DNA from: Candidatus Zipacnadia bacterium
GTDB taxonomy: Bacteria > Armatimonadota > Zipacnadia > Zipacnadales > UBA5352
Assembly: GCA_029820295.1 (NCBI GenBank)
Contig: JALGVA010000023.1
Coordinates: 1 to 45,833 of the forward strand
DNA length: 45,833 bases
Reading direction: 5' to 3'
Shown here: positions 8,620-15,883 of the stretch, in pieces
Layout: each line of letters opens with the position of its first letter
Numbering within the stretch: position 1 is the first letter of the stretch
Notes under the pieces: model-generated
The model's database searches: none
What the model saw: only the letters and a program-made list of their open reading frames with translations
Told to the model about the DNA's origin: nothing
Position numbers and translations under genes: made by a program

Positions 8620-9378
8620 ATGACCGCGCGCCGGATCGTCGTTGCCCTCATCGCCCTGCTGGTGCTGGCGCCGCCCGCGCTGGCCGAGGACTTCTGGTTC
8701 GCCCAGGCCAGCGACACGCACATCTCGGACCAGCCCGGCGCCGCCCTCGTGCGCGAGGCCATCGCCATGATGGAGGCCGATGACCGCGTCGCCTTCAGCC
8801 TGTGGCTGGGCGACCTCACCGACCGCTCGACCGCCCCCGAGTTCGAGCTGGCCAAGGCCACGCTGTCGCTGTGCGAGAAGCCGTGGCACCCGGTGCGCGG
8901 GAACCACGACGTCCAGGGCGGCCTCTACGAGCAGTACTTCGGCCCGCTCAACTACGTCTTCGAGTACGAGGGCTGGGTGTTCATCATGCTCGACTCCAAC
9001 GGCGGCGAGCAGACGCTCATCGACGAGGCGCGCATGGCCTGGCTGCGCGAGCAGATCGCGACCATCGACCCGGCGGCGCCCATCGTCCTGTGCTGCCACC
9101 ACCCGCTGATCCTCGGCGGCGTGGTCCCGGTCGCCGGCGCGCCCGAGATCCTCGAGCTGTTCGCCGACCACGACCTGCGCGCGGTGCTCGCCGGGCACCT
9201 GCACCTCAACCAGGAGCACACGGTCAACGGCGTGCTGCACACCGTCACCAACTGCCTGGCCACCGTGCGCGGGAACATCGACCACGACCCGCGCCGCGGC
9301 TACCGCCTCTTCCACTGCGCCGACGGCCAGATCACCACCCAGTTCGTGCCCGTGCGGGAGATCCCCGCGGAGGAGTGA
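8620..9378 (+). CDS. Secreted calcineurin-like metallophosphoesterase
   Basis: The 252-aa protein has a clear signal peptide (TARRIVVALIALLVLAPPAL, then AED). It has the full set of calcineurin-like motifs: SDTHIS (residue ~30), LGDLTD (~66), RGNHDVQ (~95), CCHHP (~155) and AGHLHLN (~190). It is therefore expected to be an active two-metal phosphoesterase, acting outside the cytoplasm on a phosphoester that cannot be named. The ATG at 8620 is preceded by GGAGG at a normal distance. The reading frame stays open far upstream (to 5641), but that part is antisense to the DUF4838 gene and is not coding. The gene is divergent from DUF4838, with 159 nt between starts. Confidence 0.88.
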   Translation: MTARRIVVALIALLVLAPPALAEDFWFAQASDTHISDQPGAALVREAIAMMEADDRVAFSLWLGDLTDRSTAPEFELAKATLSLCEKPWHPVRGNHDVQGGLYEQYFGPLNYVFEYEGWVFIMLDSNGGEQTLIDEARMAWLREQIATIDPAAPIVLCCHHPLILGGVVPVAGAPEILELFADHDLRAVLAGHLHLNQEHTVNGVLHTVTNCLATVRGNIDHDPRRGYRLFHCADGQITTQFVPVREIPAEE

Positions 9379-9499
9379 TCGCCACGGCTCGGCTCCCGAC
9401 GATCCCGCGGCACCGCACCGGCGACGGGTGCGCAGGTCCGCCCGCAGGGCGCGACGAAGCGCGCGAGCCCGCCGCGGCCGGCCAGCGCCGACCTGCCCG

Positions 9500-9531
9500 C
9501 GCGTTCTTATTCCTGAGCGGCGAAGAACGCG
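9500..9531 (+). terminator. Possible transcription terminator after the phosphoesterase gene
   Basis: CGCGTTCTT and AAGAACGCG form a perfect 9-bp inverted repeat around a 14-nt loop, about 120 nt after the stop at 9378. There is no T-tract, so it is at best a weak or Rho-assisted terminator. Confidence 0.35.
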
Positions 9532-9580
9532 TTGCCCATCACCTTCGGCACGCCACACCGTAGTGCAGGCGCCCTCCGCT

Positions 9581-9630
9581 GCCGTGATCTGCTGTGCTCC
9601 GCCGTCATCGGCCGTCCTCTGCCGTTCTCC
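9581..9630. repeat. Five imperfect 10-bp tandem repeats
   Basis: Five consecutive decamers fit the loose consensus GCCGTNNTCY (for example GCCGTGATCT, GCCGTCATCG, GCCGTCCTCT, GCCGTTCTCC). They lie in the leader of the GHL6-like gene. Ten base pairs is close to one helical turn, so a protein-binding array is conceivable. Confidence 0.55.
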
Positions 9631-9703
9631 ACGCCGGAGGTCCTCTCCCCCACCTTGCCGAACCCGCTCGCGTCCGTCACTCCGCCCAGGGATGTGAGCG
9701 CGC

Positions 9704-11788
9704 ATGACCCCGGAGCAGTACTTCGCCCGCAAGCGCAAGGTCCACCTCGACATGCACCTGCCCGAGGATGCCCCCGACATGTTCGAGCGCTTCGACGCTG
9801 AGCAGTACGTGCGCACCCTCACCGACGCGCACGTCAACTCCGTCACCATCTTCGCGCATTGCCACCACGGCAACTGCTACTACGATACCGCCGTCGGCCA
9901 CAAGCACTCGCGGCTGAGCTTCGACTACGTGCGTGAGGTGGCGACCCAGTGCCGTCGCCAGGACGTGGCGGTCATGGCCTACATCTCCTGCGCGTGGAAC
10001 CATCGCGCCGGCGTGGAACACCCGGAGTGGACCCAGCGCGACGCCATGGGCCAGCCCCGCCCGCACCCGCGCTTCTGGTGGTGGATGTGCCTCAACTCGC
10101 CCTACGGCGAATTCATCCGCCAGATGACCCGCGAACTCGCCGAGGGCTACCCCATCGATGGCCTGTGGTACGACATCACCTATGTTGCCCCGCCCGCCTG
10201 CTACTGCGACTGCTGCCGTGAGATCTTCCGCGAACGCCACGGCATCGAGATGCCCGTCGATCCGCCGCCCGGGAGCGCGCAGGCGCGCATGCTCTACGAG
10301 TTCCGTATCGCCACCGAGGCCGACTTCCGCGCCGGCCTGGCCGAACTGATCAAGTCCATCAACCCCGACCTGCTCATAAGCTGGAACCACGCGGGCGATG
10401 TCACCCAGTGTTACCTCGACAACGACGTCCGCTCAGACATCCTGTTCCGCGAGGCGCACACGCCCGAGGACTGGCTCCCTGGCTTCCAGGCCCGGTGGTT
10501 CCAGCACTTTGACATGCCATATGAATGCTGTACGTCGCGCTTTCATTACGGTGGATGGTCGAGTTTCTCATATAAAAGTGCTGAAAAGTTGCATATTGAG
10601 GCGGCAACCGGGCTGGCCCACGGCGGAATCGTGGACATCGGCGACCAGGCGTACCACGACGGCACCCTCGACGCTGCGGCCTATCGGCTCATTGGCGGCG
10701 TCTACGAACGCGCCCGGAGCATCGAGCCCTGGTGCGCGGACACGCGCAGCGTCCCCAACATCGCCGTCCTGCACTCATCGCGCACCCATCACCTCGCCCA
10801 ATGGCTGGAGGGGCACGCCCTGCGCCGCCCGCTGGTCAGCGTCTTCGGCGCCGCCCGCGTCTTGAGTGACGCCGGCCGCCACTTCGACATCATCTCCCAG
10901 CGCGCCCTCGACCGCCTCCCGGACTACCACGCGCTGCTCGTGCCCGACCAGCTCGTGCTGACCGACCACGAAGTCGCCCTCCTGCGTGACTACGTCGTTT
11001 CCGGCGGCGCGGTGATCGCCGCGTACCGCTGCGGCATGCGCGACCAGGATGGGGCCGAGGTCTCCCCCACCTTCCTGCGCGAGGTGTGCGGCGTCGAGCC
11101 CGTGCGCTTCGCCGACTACTCCGTCGGCTACGTCTCCGGCCTGCGCTTCGCGGTCGATGCCCCCGACGCTCCCCTCGTCTTCCGCAGTCCCGGCGACGCG
11201 GGCGCCCCCATCGCCATCCCGGCGCTGGAGTGCGCGCCGATCTCGGCCGAGGTGCTCGCCGATCTCGAACATCCGATCTATGAACGCACCCCGGAGCACT
11301 TCTATGCCGCCAACAACCCGCCGCCCGCGGGCCCCTCCGGCTTCGGCGCGGTCTTCCTCAACCGCCTGGGAGACGGCGCCGCCGTCTACTTCCCCTTCGA
11401 CCTCTTCCGCTTCTTCCAGCTCGACACGTATCCGCCCCTGCGCAATATCGCCATCGCCATGCTCGATCGCGTCGCCCCGGTTCAGGAGGCCCTCGTGGAC
11501 GCGCCCGCGCAAGTCGAGGTCGTCCTGCGCCGGCGCGCCAACACACGCTTCGTACACCTTATCAACTACGCCAACCAGCGGTTCGGCCAGGGCTTCAGCC
11601 CCGTCGTAGTCGAGGATATCATCCCTGTCCGGGACATCCCCGTCCGCCTCCGCGGCGAGGCTATCGCCGTGATTGAGCGGCCCGCCGCGCGCCCCATCCC
11701 CTTTTCGGTCGAGCGCGGCTTCACCAGCTTCGCTCTCCCCCGCCTGGACCGGCACGCCATCGTGGAGATCCAGCTCGCGGCGCGCTGA
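9704..11788 (+). CDS. GHL6-like glycosidase with beta-galactosidase trimerisation-type domain
   Basis: This 694-aa protein has no signal peptide and is probably cytoplasmic. Residues ~1-260 look like a TIM-barrel hypothetical glycosyl hydrolase (GHL6-type): VHLDMHLPEDA near the start, NSVTIFAHCHHGNCYYDT, VAVMAYISCAWNHRAG, then PIDGLWYDITYVAPPACYCD. The Asp of WYD is a candidate catalytic residue and a cysteine cluster (CYCDCC) follows. Residues ~370-560 resemble a beta-galactosidase trimerisation/class-I glutamine-amidotransferase-like fold (DYHALLVPDQLVLTDHEVAL, RDYVVSGGAVIAAYRCGMRD). The C-terminal ~120 residues are beta-rich. It probably acts on oligosaccharides imported after extracellular cleavage by the neighbouring secreted enzymes. 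Bases 10500-10610 are markedly AT-rich with rare codons compared with the rest of the gene. The 1.5 kb downstream is non-coding. Confidence 0.75.
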   Translation: MTPEQYFARKRKVHLDMHLPEDAPDMFERFDAEQYVRTLTDAHVNSVTIFAHCHHGNCYYDTAVGHKHSRLSFDYVREVATQCRRQDVAVMAYISCAWNHRAGVEHPEWTQRDAMGQPRPHPRFWWWMCLNSPYGEFIRQMTRELAEGYPIDGLWYDITYVAPPACYCDCCREIFRERHGIEMPVDPPPGSAQARMLYEFRIATEADFRAGLAELIKSINPDLLISWNHAGDVTQCYLDNDVRSDILFREAHTPEDWLPGFQARWFQHFDMPYECCTSRFHYGGWSSFSYKSAEKLHIEAATGLAHGGIVDIGDQAYHDGTLDAAAYRLIGGVYERARSIEPWCADTRSVPNIAVLHSSRTHHLAQWLEGHALRRPLVSVFGAARVLSDAGRHFDIISQRALDRLPDYHALLVPDQLVLTDHEVALLRDYVVSGGAVIAAYRCGMRDQDGAEVSPTFLREVCGVEPVRFADYSVGYVSGLRFAVDAPDAPLVFRSPGDAGAPIAIPALECAPISAEVLADLEHPIYERTPEHFYAANNPPPAGPSGFGAVFLNRLGDGAAVYFPFDLFRFFQLDTYPPLRNIAIAMLDRVAPVQEALVDAPAQVEVVLRRRANTRFVHLINYANQRFGQGFSPVVVEDIIPVRDIPVRLRGEAIAVIERPAARPIPFSVERGFTSFALPRLDRHAIVEIQLAAR

Positions 11789-11866
11789 TCCTGCACTAAG
11801 CCGCTGCCTGACACGACCCGTTGTGGCCTGCCGCCCTCGGTACCCGTCACGCGGCTGCACTCCCGT

Positions 11867-11887
11867 TGTGGACAAGACTGTTGAAGT
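11867..11887 (-). promoter_or_regulatory. DnaA-box-like element, copy 1
   Basis: TGTGGACAA (the reverse complement, TTGTCCACA, is one mismatch from the DnaA box TTATCCACA) is followed after four bases by TGTTGAAG. The same composite occurs at 12136. The pairing suggests DnaA binding, not proven. Confidence 0.45.
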
Positions 11888-12135
11888 TTGGGAAAGCAGA
11901 TCTCCACACATCTATCAGTGCCGGCTTCGACGGCCCGACGAGCATCTCGCTGCTGCCGCGACACGTATCTGTGCTGCGGGACACGCGCTCATGAGCCCCG
12001 GCCACAACGGCCGTACGGCGAGACGCGGTGCCGCCCTCGTCCCCGGTAAGCAAGATCCCCCAGCGCGCCTTCAGCCGCGTCAGCGTCTGCCTGGTGACGG
12101 AGTGCAATGATGAAGCCATCATGCATGTCCGGGCC

Positions 12136-12156
12136 TGTTGATAACTCTGTTGAAGC
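12136..12156 (-). promoter_or_regulatory. DnaA-box-like element, copy 2
   Basis: TGTTGATAA (one mismatch from TGTGGATAA) is followed by CTCTGTTGAAG. It aligns with copy 1 at 11867 in the same orientation, as TGT-GA-AA then CTGTTGAAG, 269 bp away. Such GTTGATAACT words are common around bacterial origins. Confidence 0.4.
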
Positions 12157-12681
12157 TGTGCAATGATACCTATACATCCGATATGCAGAGCTATCCGGTA
12201 AGTCGCTCGCCGGACACGACCGGCCAACTACGGGGCGTTCAGGCCCCTCCACGCCGATGCGGAGAATGCAAGGCATTCCGCGCAGGCGGCGCTTTGCGGC
12301 CGGGTTTCCAGGCCCCCCTTGCCATGGGCGTGGTTGCCGGCGCGCTGCAGGCATCTGCTCCCATTACACTGAGAGGAGCGGGCCCCCAGGCCGGAGGCTG
12401 TGTATAAGGTCTTTACGGCCACCCCTCCATCTGGCCGCCGGGCTGGATCGCAGCTCGGAACCTGCGCGAGAATCGCCGCAGAGCGCACGGATCAGACCCC
12501 CCGGCTCGTCATCTGCGTTGCCTCTGCAGAACGCGGCGGGTGTGCGGCCTGTGCGCACATGGCCCGGCGGGCACGGCAGGCAGCCCGCGGCAATTGGCGG
12601 CGGGAAACTGGACTGGCGACCACCACAGCGCCGGGGGACCCCATCATGCGGCAAGTGGCAGCAGATTGGGCCTGCTTCGGA

Positions 12682-12697
12682 CTTTGAGTGATCAAAG
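12682..12697. repeat. 16-bp interrupted palindrome
   Basis: CTTTGA, spacer GTGA, then TCAAAG form a perfect inverted repeat in otherwise non-coding DNA. It may be a binding site; no partner can be named. Confidence 0.3.
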
Positions 12698-13079
12698 CCC
12701 GGCGCGGCAGGCGTACTCGTACCACGTCTGGCGCTGCATCGTGTCTCCCCCACCGCGGGCCGCGTCGTGCACTGCCGGCACTCGAGATATCACACCATTC
12801 AGTCACAGCGGCCGTTGCAGGGTCGCGGTGCTGACCGAATCCACGGACCGCCCATCCCTGCAGCGTCTGGCGGCCCCCTCCCGTAGCAGGTCGCTCGAAG
12901 CGCCGCGACGCACCTGGTCTCTTCAGCGCCGCATCTGCAGTTGCCTGTACTGGACGCCTCTGTCCCGCATTGAGGGCTCAGGGTGGCGCAGGCCCTGCGC
13001 CGCTCAGGGGTTCACCGCAGCACCTTGGGGCGCCAGTCCGGTAAGGTCTGCGCAGCAAGGCAGCAGCTCGGGCCTCGCT

Positions 13080-13095
13080 TGTTTCACGTGGAACA
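13080..13095. promoter_or_regulatory. parS site 1 (ParB-binding centromere)
   Basis: TGTTTCACGTGGAACA matches the near-universal 16-bp parS consensus (TGTTTCACGTGAAACA/TGTTCCACGTGAAACA) with one change or none per half site. ParB is encoded 1.7 kb away, and two more copies follow within 220 bp. Confidence 0.92.
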
Positions 13096-13174
13096 TCGGT
13101 CTTTCGCCATGGCTGCAGAAGCGAGGCCTGCCTGGCGTTGACATCGTGGATGCCTCTTGGCGGTGCGGGCACAT

Positions 13175-13190
13175 CGTTTCACGTGGAACA
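13175..13190. promoter_or_regulatory. parS site 2
   Basis: CGTTTCACGTGGAACA is identical to site 1 except for the first base. The second of three clustered sites upstream of rsmG-parA-parB. Confidence 0.9.
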
Positions 13191-13281
13191 CCGTCTACGG
13201 CCAGCCAGCTTGGAGACGGTACTTGCTTGCCCCCTTTGCCCTGCTCCGTCGCCGAACACTGGGCTATCGCCAACGGTCGTA

Positions 13282-13297
13282 TGTTTCACGTGGAACA
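13282..13297. promoter_or_regulatory. parS site 3
   Basis: TGTTTCACGTGGAACA is identical to site 1. It lies 33 bp upstream of the chosen rsmG start, so bound ParB could affect rsmG-parAB transcription. Confidence 0.92.
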
Positions 13298-13329
13298 TTT
13301 CCTGTTCACGGGAGGAACGCGCGTCTCGC

Positions 13330-13974
13330 ATGGTGAAGACACTCGTGATGAACCTGAATGAGCCCGCTCTCCAGCGATTCGAGCAGGCAGCCATGTCTGC
13401 AGGCATGGCGATCTCCGACCACGAGCGCGAACTGCTCTGCCATGCCGCAGACTGGCTCGCGTCCCTGAGCCGCGCCTCAGGCATTTCTGGCTATGAGACG
13501 GCCAGCCTCGTGCTTCTCCGCTCGATGGCGCCAGCCCTGGCCTACTTCGGCGCTGATGAGGCGCCACGATCCGGCCGAATCGCCGATATCGGTGCCGGGA
13601 ACGGTGCGATCGGAGCGACGATAGCGATTCTCGAACAGAATCTGCTCGTTGACCTTGTCGATCGAGCGCAGAGGGCGTATACTGCCTGCGAGATTCTGGC
13701 CGCACGCCTGGGGCTGCCGAACCTCCGCGCCGTGCGTGCGGACGTCCGGGGCCTGGCTGCTGCAGAGTACGATGCCGCGGTCTTCCGCGCACTCGCTACG
13801 GGTGAGCGCGCGCTGCCATTGGTGCGCCGGATCGTGCGCCCCGGGGGCTTCATCGGGGCCTTTCATCGAGCGGAGGACTCCGCGTTCCAGCCGGACGGAG
13901 GCAGCGGGGTGACCACGGCAGGCTCCTGGACCACGCTGGTCGAGGAGCTGGTTCTGACGGGCTATCAGGTTTGA
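13330..13974 (+). CDS. rsmG: 16S rRNA (guanine-N7) methyltransferase RsmG-like protein
   Basis: The 214-aa protein has the usual RsmG length and place, directly before parA-parB. A SAM-binding motif I, RIADIGAGNGAIGATIAI, is at residues ~80-97. LVDLVDRAQRAYTACEILAA follows, as do LGLPNLRAVRADVRGL and VFRALATGERALPLV, corresponding to the family's RA-motif, then RPGGFIGAFHRA. It is divergent: motif I has GNGAIG instead of the typical GSGAGFPG, and the N-terminal WN signature is not obvious. RsmG normally methylates G527 of 16S rRNA using SAM. The ATG at 13330 was chosen (GGAGG 14 nt upstream, rather far); ATG 13348 is an alternative start. The frame is open upstream through two parS sites, which argues against a longer protein. 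Confidence 0.75.
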   Translation: MVKTLVMNLNEPALQRFEQAAMSAGMAISDHERELLCHAADWLASLSRASGISGYETASLVLLRSMAPALAYFGADEAPRSGRIADIGAGNGAIGATIAILEQNLLVDLVDRAQRAYTACEILAARLGLPNLRAVRADVRGLAAAEYDAAVFRALATGERALPLVRRIVRPGGFIGAFHRAEDSAFQPDGGSGVTTAGSWTTLVEELVLTGYQV

Positions 13975-13977
13975 AGA

Positions 13978-14012
13978 GGTTTTCCACCGTGTGTGGAAAA
14001 CCCTGTGGAAGG
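13978..14012. promoter_or_regulatory. Head-to-head DnaA-box dyad in the rsmG-parA gap
   Basis: GGTTTTCCAC, a 5-nt spacer (CGTGT), then GTGGAAAACC form a perfect 10-bp inverted repeat, followed by TGTGGAAGG. Each arm contains a DnaA-box variant, TTTTCCAC. The same dyad lies in the dnaA leader at 30721-30742. It sits three bases after the rsmG stop and ~55 bp before the parA start, where it could couple parAB expression to DnaA. Confidence 0.6.
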
Positions 14013-14055
14013 TGTTGGCGTATCTCCACGGCCGTTCCGCGCGGAGGCGATGCCG

Positions 14056-14916
14056 ATGGCCCGCATATACACGGTCGTCAACCAGAAGGGCGGCGTTGCG
14101 AAGACCACGACCGTCATCAACCTGGCCGCGGTGGCGGCACTTGAGGGCAAGTCGGTGCTCGTCGTGGACGCCGACGCCCAGGGCAACGCCACCAGTGGCC
14201 TGGGCGTCCGGCGGGATGATATCGAGTTCTGCCTCTACGACCTCCTGATCCGCGTGGACGGGGAGGGGGGGCCGGCGGTGGATGAGGTTATCCAGCCGAC
14301 AGCCACACCGAATCTGGATCTTCTCCCCGCGACCATAGACCTTGCGGGCGCGCAGCTCGCGCTCGCGAACTCGATCGCCCGCGAGCGCCGGCTGGGGCGC
14401 GTGCTGGCCCCGGTACGGGCTGCCTACGATATCATCATGATCGACACGGCGCCCTCGCTGGGTCTCCTGACGATCAACGCCCTCGCTGCGGCCGACCGCG
14501 TGCTGATCCCCATCCAGTGCGAGTACTACGCTCTGGAAGGCCTCAGTCAGCTCCTGCAGATCATCTCCATGGTCCAGGCGGAACTCAATCCGGCGCTCAC
14601 CATGGGCGGCGCTATCCTGACCATGTACGACAGCCGTACGAATCTCTCCGAAGAAGTGGCAGAAGAAGTCCGTATGAACTTTCCCGGTCGCACTTTTCAG
14701 GCGAAAGTACCGCGGAATGTTCGTCTCGCTGAGGCGCCGAGCCAGGGCTTGCCGGGCGTCATCTACGACAAGCACTGCCCCGGCTCGGCCGCCTACCGCA
14801 GGCTCTACTGGGAGGTATTCGAGGATGCGCAGGAAGGCCCTGGGACGTGGTCTCAGCGAGCTGATCTCCGGCGAGGCCCTGGCCCGGACGAGGGCGGTAC
14901 TGGAGGTCCATGTTGA
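14056..14916 (+). CDS. parA: Chromosome-partitioning ATPase ParA (Soj)
   Basis: The 286-aa protein starts MARIYTVVNQKGGVAKTTT. This is the deviant Walker A motif of ParA/MinD ATPases with both the signature and catalytic lysines, and an Ala where Gly is commonest. DADAQGNATSG follows (residues ~40-50), then IIMIDTAPSLGLLTINAL (Walker B, ~130-148), PIQCEYYALEGLSQL, and RNVRLAEAPSQGLP with YDKHCPGSAAYRRL near the C-terminus. ParA forms ATP-dependent dimers on the nucleoid and moves ParB-parS complexes. The start at 14056 fits GGAGG eight bases upstream better than ATG 14050. The last 92 nt overlap parB, giving an unconserved tail of about 30 residues after YWEVFE. The protein belongs with the three parS sites upstream. 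Confidence 0.95.
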   Translation: MARIYTVVNQKGGVAKTTTVINLAAVAALEGKSVLVVDADAQGNATSGLGVRRDDIEFCLYDLLIRVDGEGGPAVDEVIQPTATPNLDLLPATIDLAGAQLALANSIARERRLGRVLAPVRAAYDIIMIDTAPSLGLLTINALAAADRVLIPIQCEYYALEGLSQLLQIISMVQAELNPALTMGGAILTMYDSRTNLSEEVAEEVRMNFPGRTFQAKVPRNVRLAEAPSQGLPGVIYDKHCPGSAAYRRLYWEVFEDAQEGPGTWSQRADLRRGPGPDEGGTGGPC

Positions 14917-15733
14917 CAAGCTCGAGCCTAACCCGTACCAGCCCCGTCACCACCTGAACGAGGACACGCTGGAGGAACTCACGCTGTCCATCGAGACGCA
15001 TGGCGTCGTGCAGCCCGTGGTGGTGCGGCGCACGGACGAGGCGGACGTGTACCAGATCATCGCCGGGGAGCGTCGCTGGCGGGCAGCGCAGCGCGCGGGC
15101 CTGCAGACGGTCCCGTGCATCGTGCAGGAGGCCACGGATGAGAAGGCGCTGGAGCTGGCGCTGGTCGAGAACCTGCAGCGCGAGGACCTCGGCCCGCTGG
15201 AGACCGCACACGCCCTGCAGCACCTCATCCAGGAGTTCGGCCTGACACAGGACCAGCTCTCCGAGCAGCTCGGGCGCAGCCGATCGACCATCGCGAACAC
15301 ACTGCGCCTGCTGGATCTGCCCGAGCCGATCAAGGAGGCGCTCGCAGACGGCCACATCACCCAGGGCCATGCCCGCGCGCTGCTGGCGCTGGCCTCGGAG
15401 CCCGAGCGCATGATGGCTCTGTTCGGGCGCATCCAGGACGAGGGGCTCACGGTGCGCGACACGGAGGCGCTGACCCGCGAACCCGAGCAGGCGGAGGCGG
15501 AGAGCGCGTCCGAGGCGGGGGAGAGCGGGCCGCCAGCGCCCCAGCCGACGGACCCGCACATCGAGGAGGTGAAGCGGCGGCTTCGTGACCACCTGGGCAC
15601 GAAGGTGACGCTGCTGCCCCGAGCCAAGGGGGGCGGGTCGATCCACATCACCTATCACGATGCCGAGGACCTCGACCGGATCCTGTCGCTGATCGCGCCC
15701 GAAGGGCCCCACACCTACACACCTGTGCGCTAG
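14825..15733 (+). CDS. parB: Chromosome-partitioning protein ParB (Spo0J), parS-binding CTPase
   Basis: The 302-aa protein opens with RRKALGRGLSELISG, the ParA-interacting N-terminal motif. LEPNPYQPR and IIAGERRWRAAQRAGL follow (CTP-binding ParB/Srx fold with the GERRWRA box, residues ~70-95). The helix-turn-helix region runs ENLQREDLGPLETAHALQHL through LGRSRSTIANTLRLL to GHITQGHARALLAL. A linker of ~30 acidic and Pro-rich residues leads to the C-terminal dimerisation domain (IEEVKRRLRDHLGTKVTLL). It loads at parS and spreads as a sliding clamp. The ATG at 14825 lies inside the 3' end of parA, in another frame, so the two are translationally coupled. Confidence 0.95.
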   Translation: MRRKALGRGLSELISGEALARTRAVLEVHVDKLEPNPYQPRHHLNEDTLEELTLSIETHGVVQPVVVRRTDEADVYQIIAGERRWRAAQRAGLQTVPCIVQEATDEKALELALVENLQREDLGPLETAHALQHLIQEFGLTQDQLSEQLGRSRSTIANTLRLLDLPEPIKEALADGHITQGHARALLALASEPERMMALFGRIQDEGLTVRDTEALTREPEQAEAESASEAGESGPPAPQPTDPHIEEVKRRLRDHLGTKVTLLPRAKGGGSIHITYHDAEDLDRILSLIAPEGPHTYTPVR

Positions 15734-15883
15734 GGCGTAGTCGGTTCCAGACATCTTCTAATGCAACTTCAATGCTATTGATAGTAACTGGCATTGCCCC
15801 CGATGCATGGCAGGTTCGCTGCAGGATCGGGCTGATCGCTTGACATTCCTGCCACCTGAGACCAAGCCAAGAAGGGCGACCTC

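Larger units (their letters stand above)
9379..9703. other. 325-nt gap with a hairpin and 10-bp tandem repeats
   Basis: No convincing gene is present. The stretch holds an inverted repeat at 9500-9531, five imperfect 10-bp direct repeats at 9581-9630, and the leader of the next gene. Confidence 0.6.
11789..13329. other. 1.5-kb non-coding region upstream of rsmG, with DnaA-box-like and parS sites
   Basis: Open frames here do not look like real proteins: they run through the parS sites and have unnatural composition. The region is less GC-rich than its neighbours. It contains two related elements with DnaA-box-like cores (11867-11875 and 12136-12144), a short palindrome (12682-12697) and three parS sites (13080-13297). 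I found no tRNA, SRP RNA, tmRNA or RNase P RNA signature. It may be a centromere-like or accessory origin region. Confidence 0.65.

Noticed and set aside
12990-13080. Possible SRP RNA (GGTGGCGC... CAGCAAGGCAGCAGC)
   Set aside because: The conserved SRP core (CCGGAAGGAAGCAGCC-type loop pair) is not there, and the pairing is poor.
13138-13329. N-terminal extension of rsmG to an upstream ATG
   Set aside because: The added 64 residues would be encoded by two parS sites and the spacer; RsmG length is normal without them.
12540-13361. 273-codon plus-strand frame upstream of rsmG
   Set aside because: It runs through all three parS sites and part of rsmG in another frame, and shows no protein-like features.
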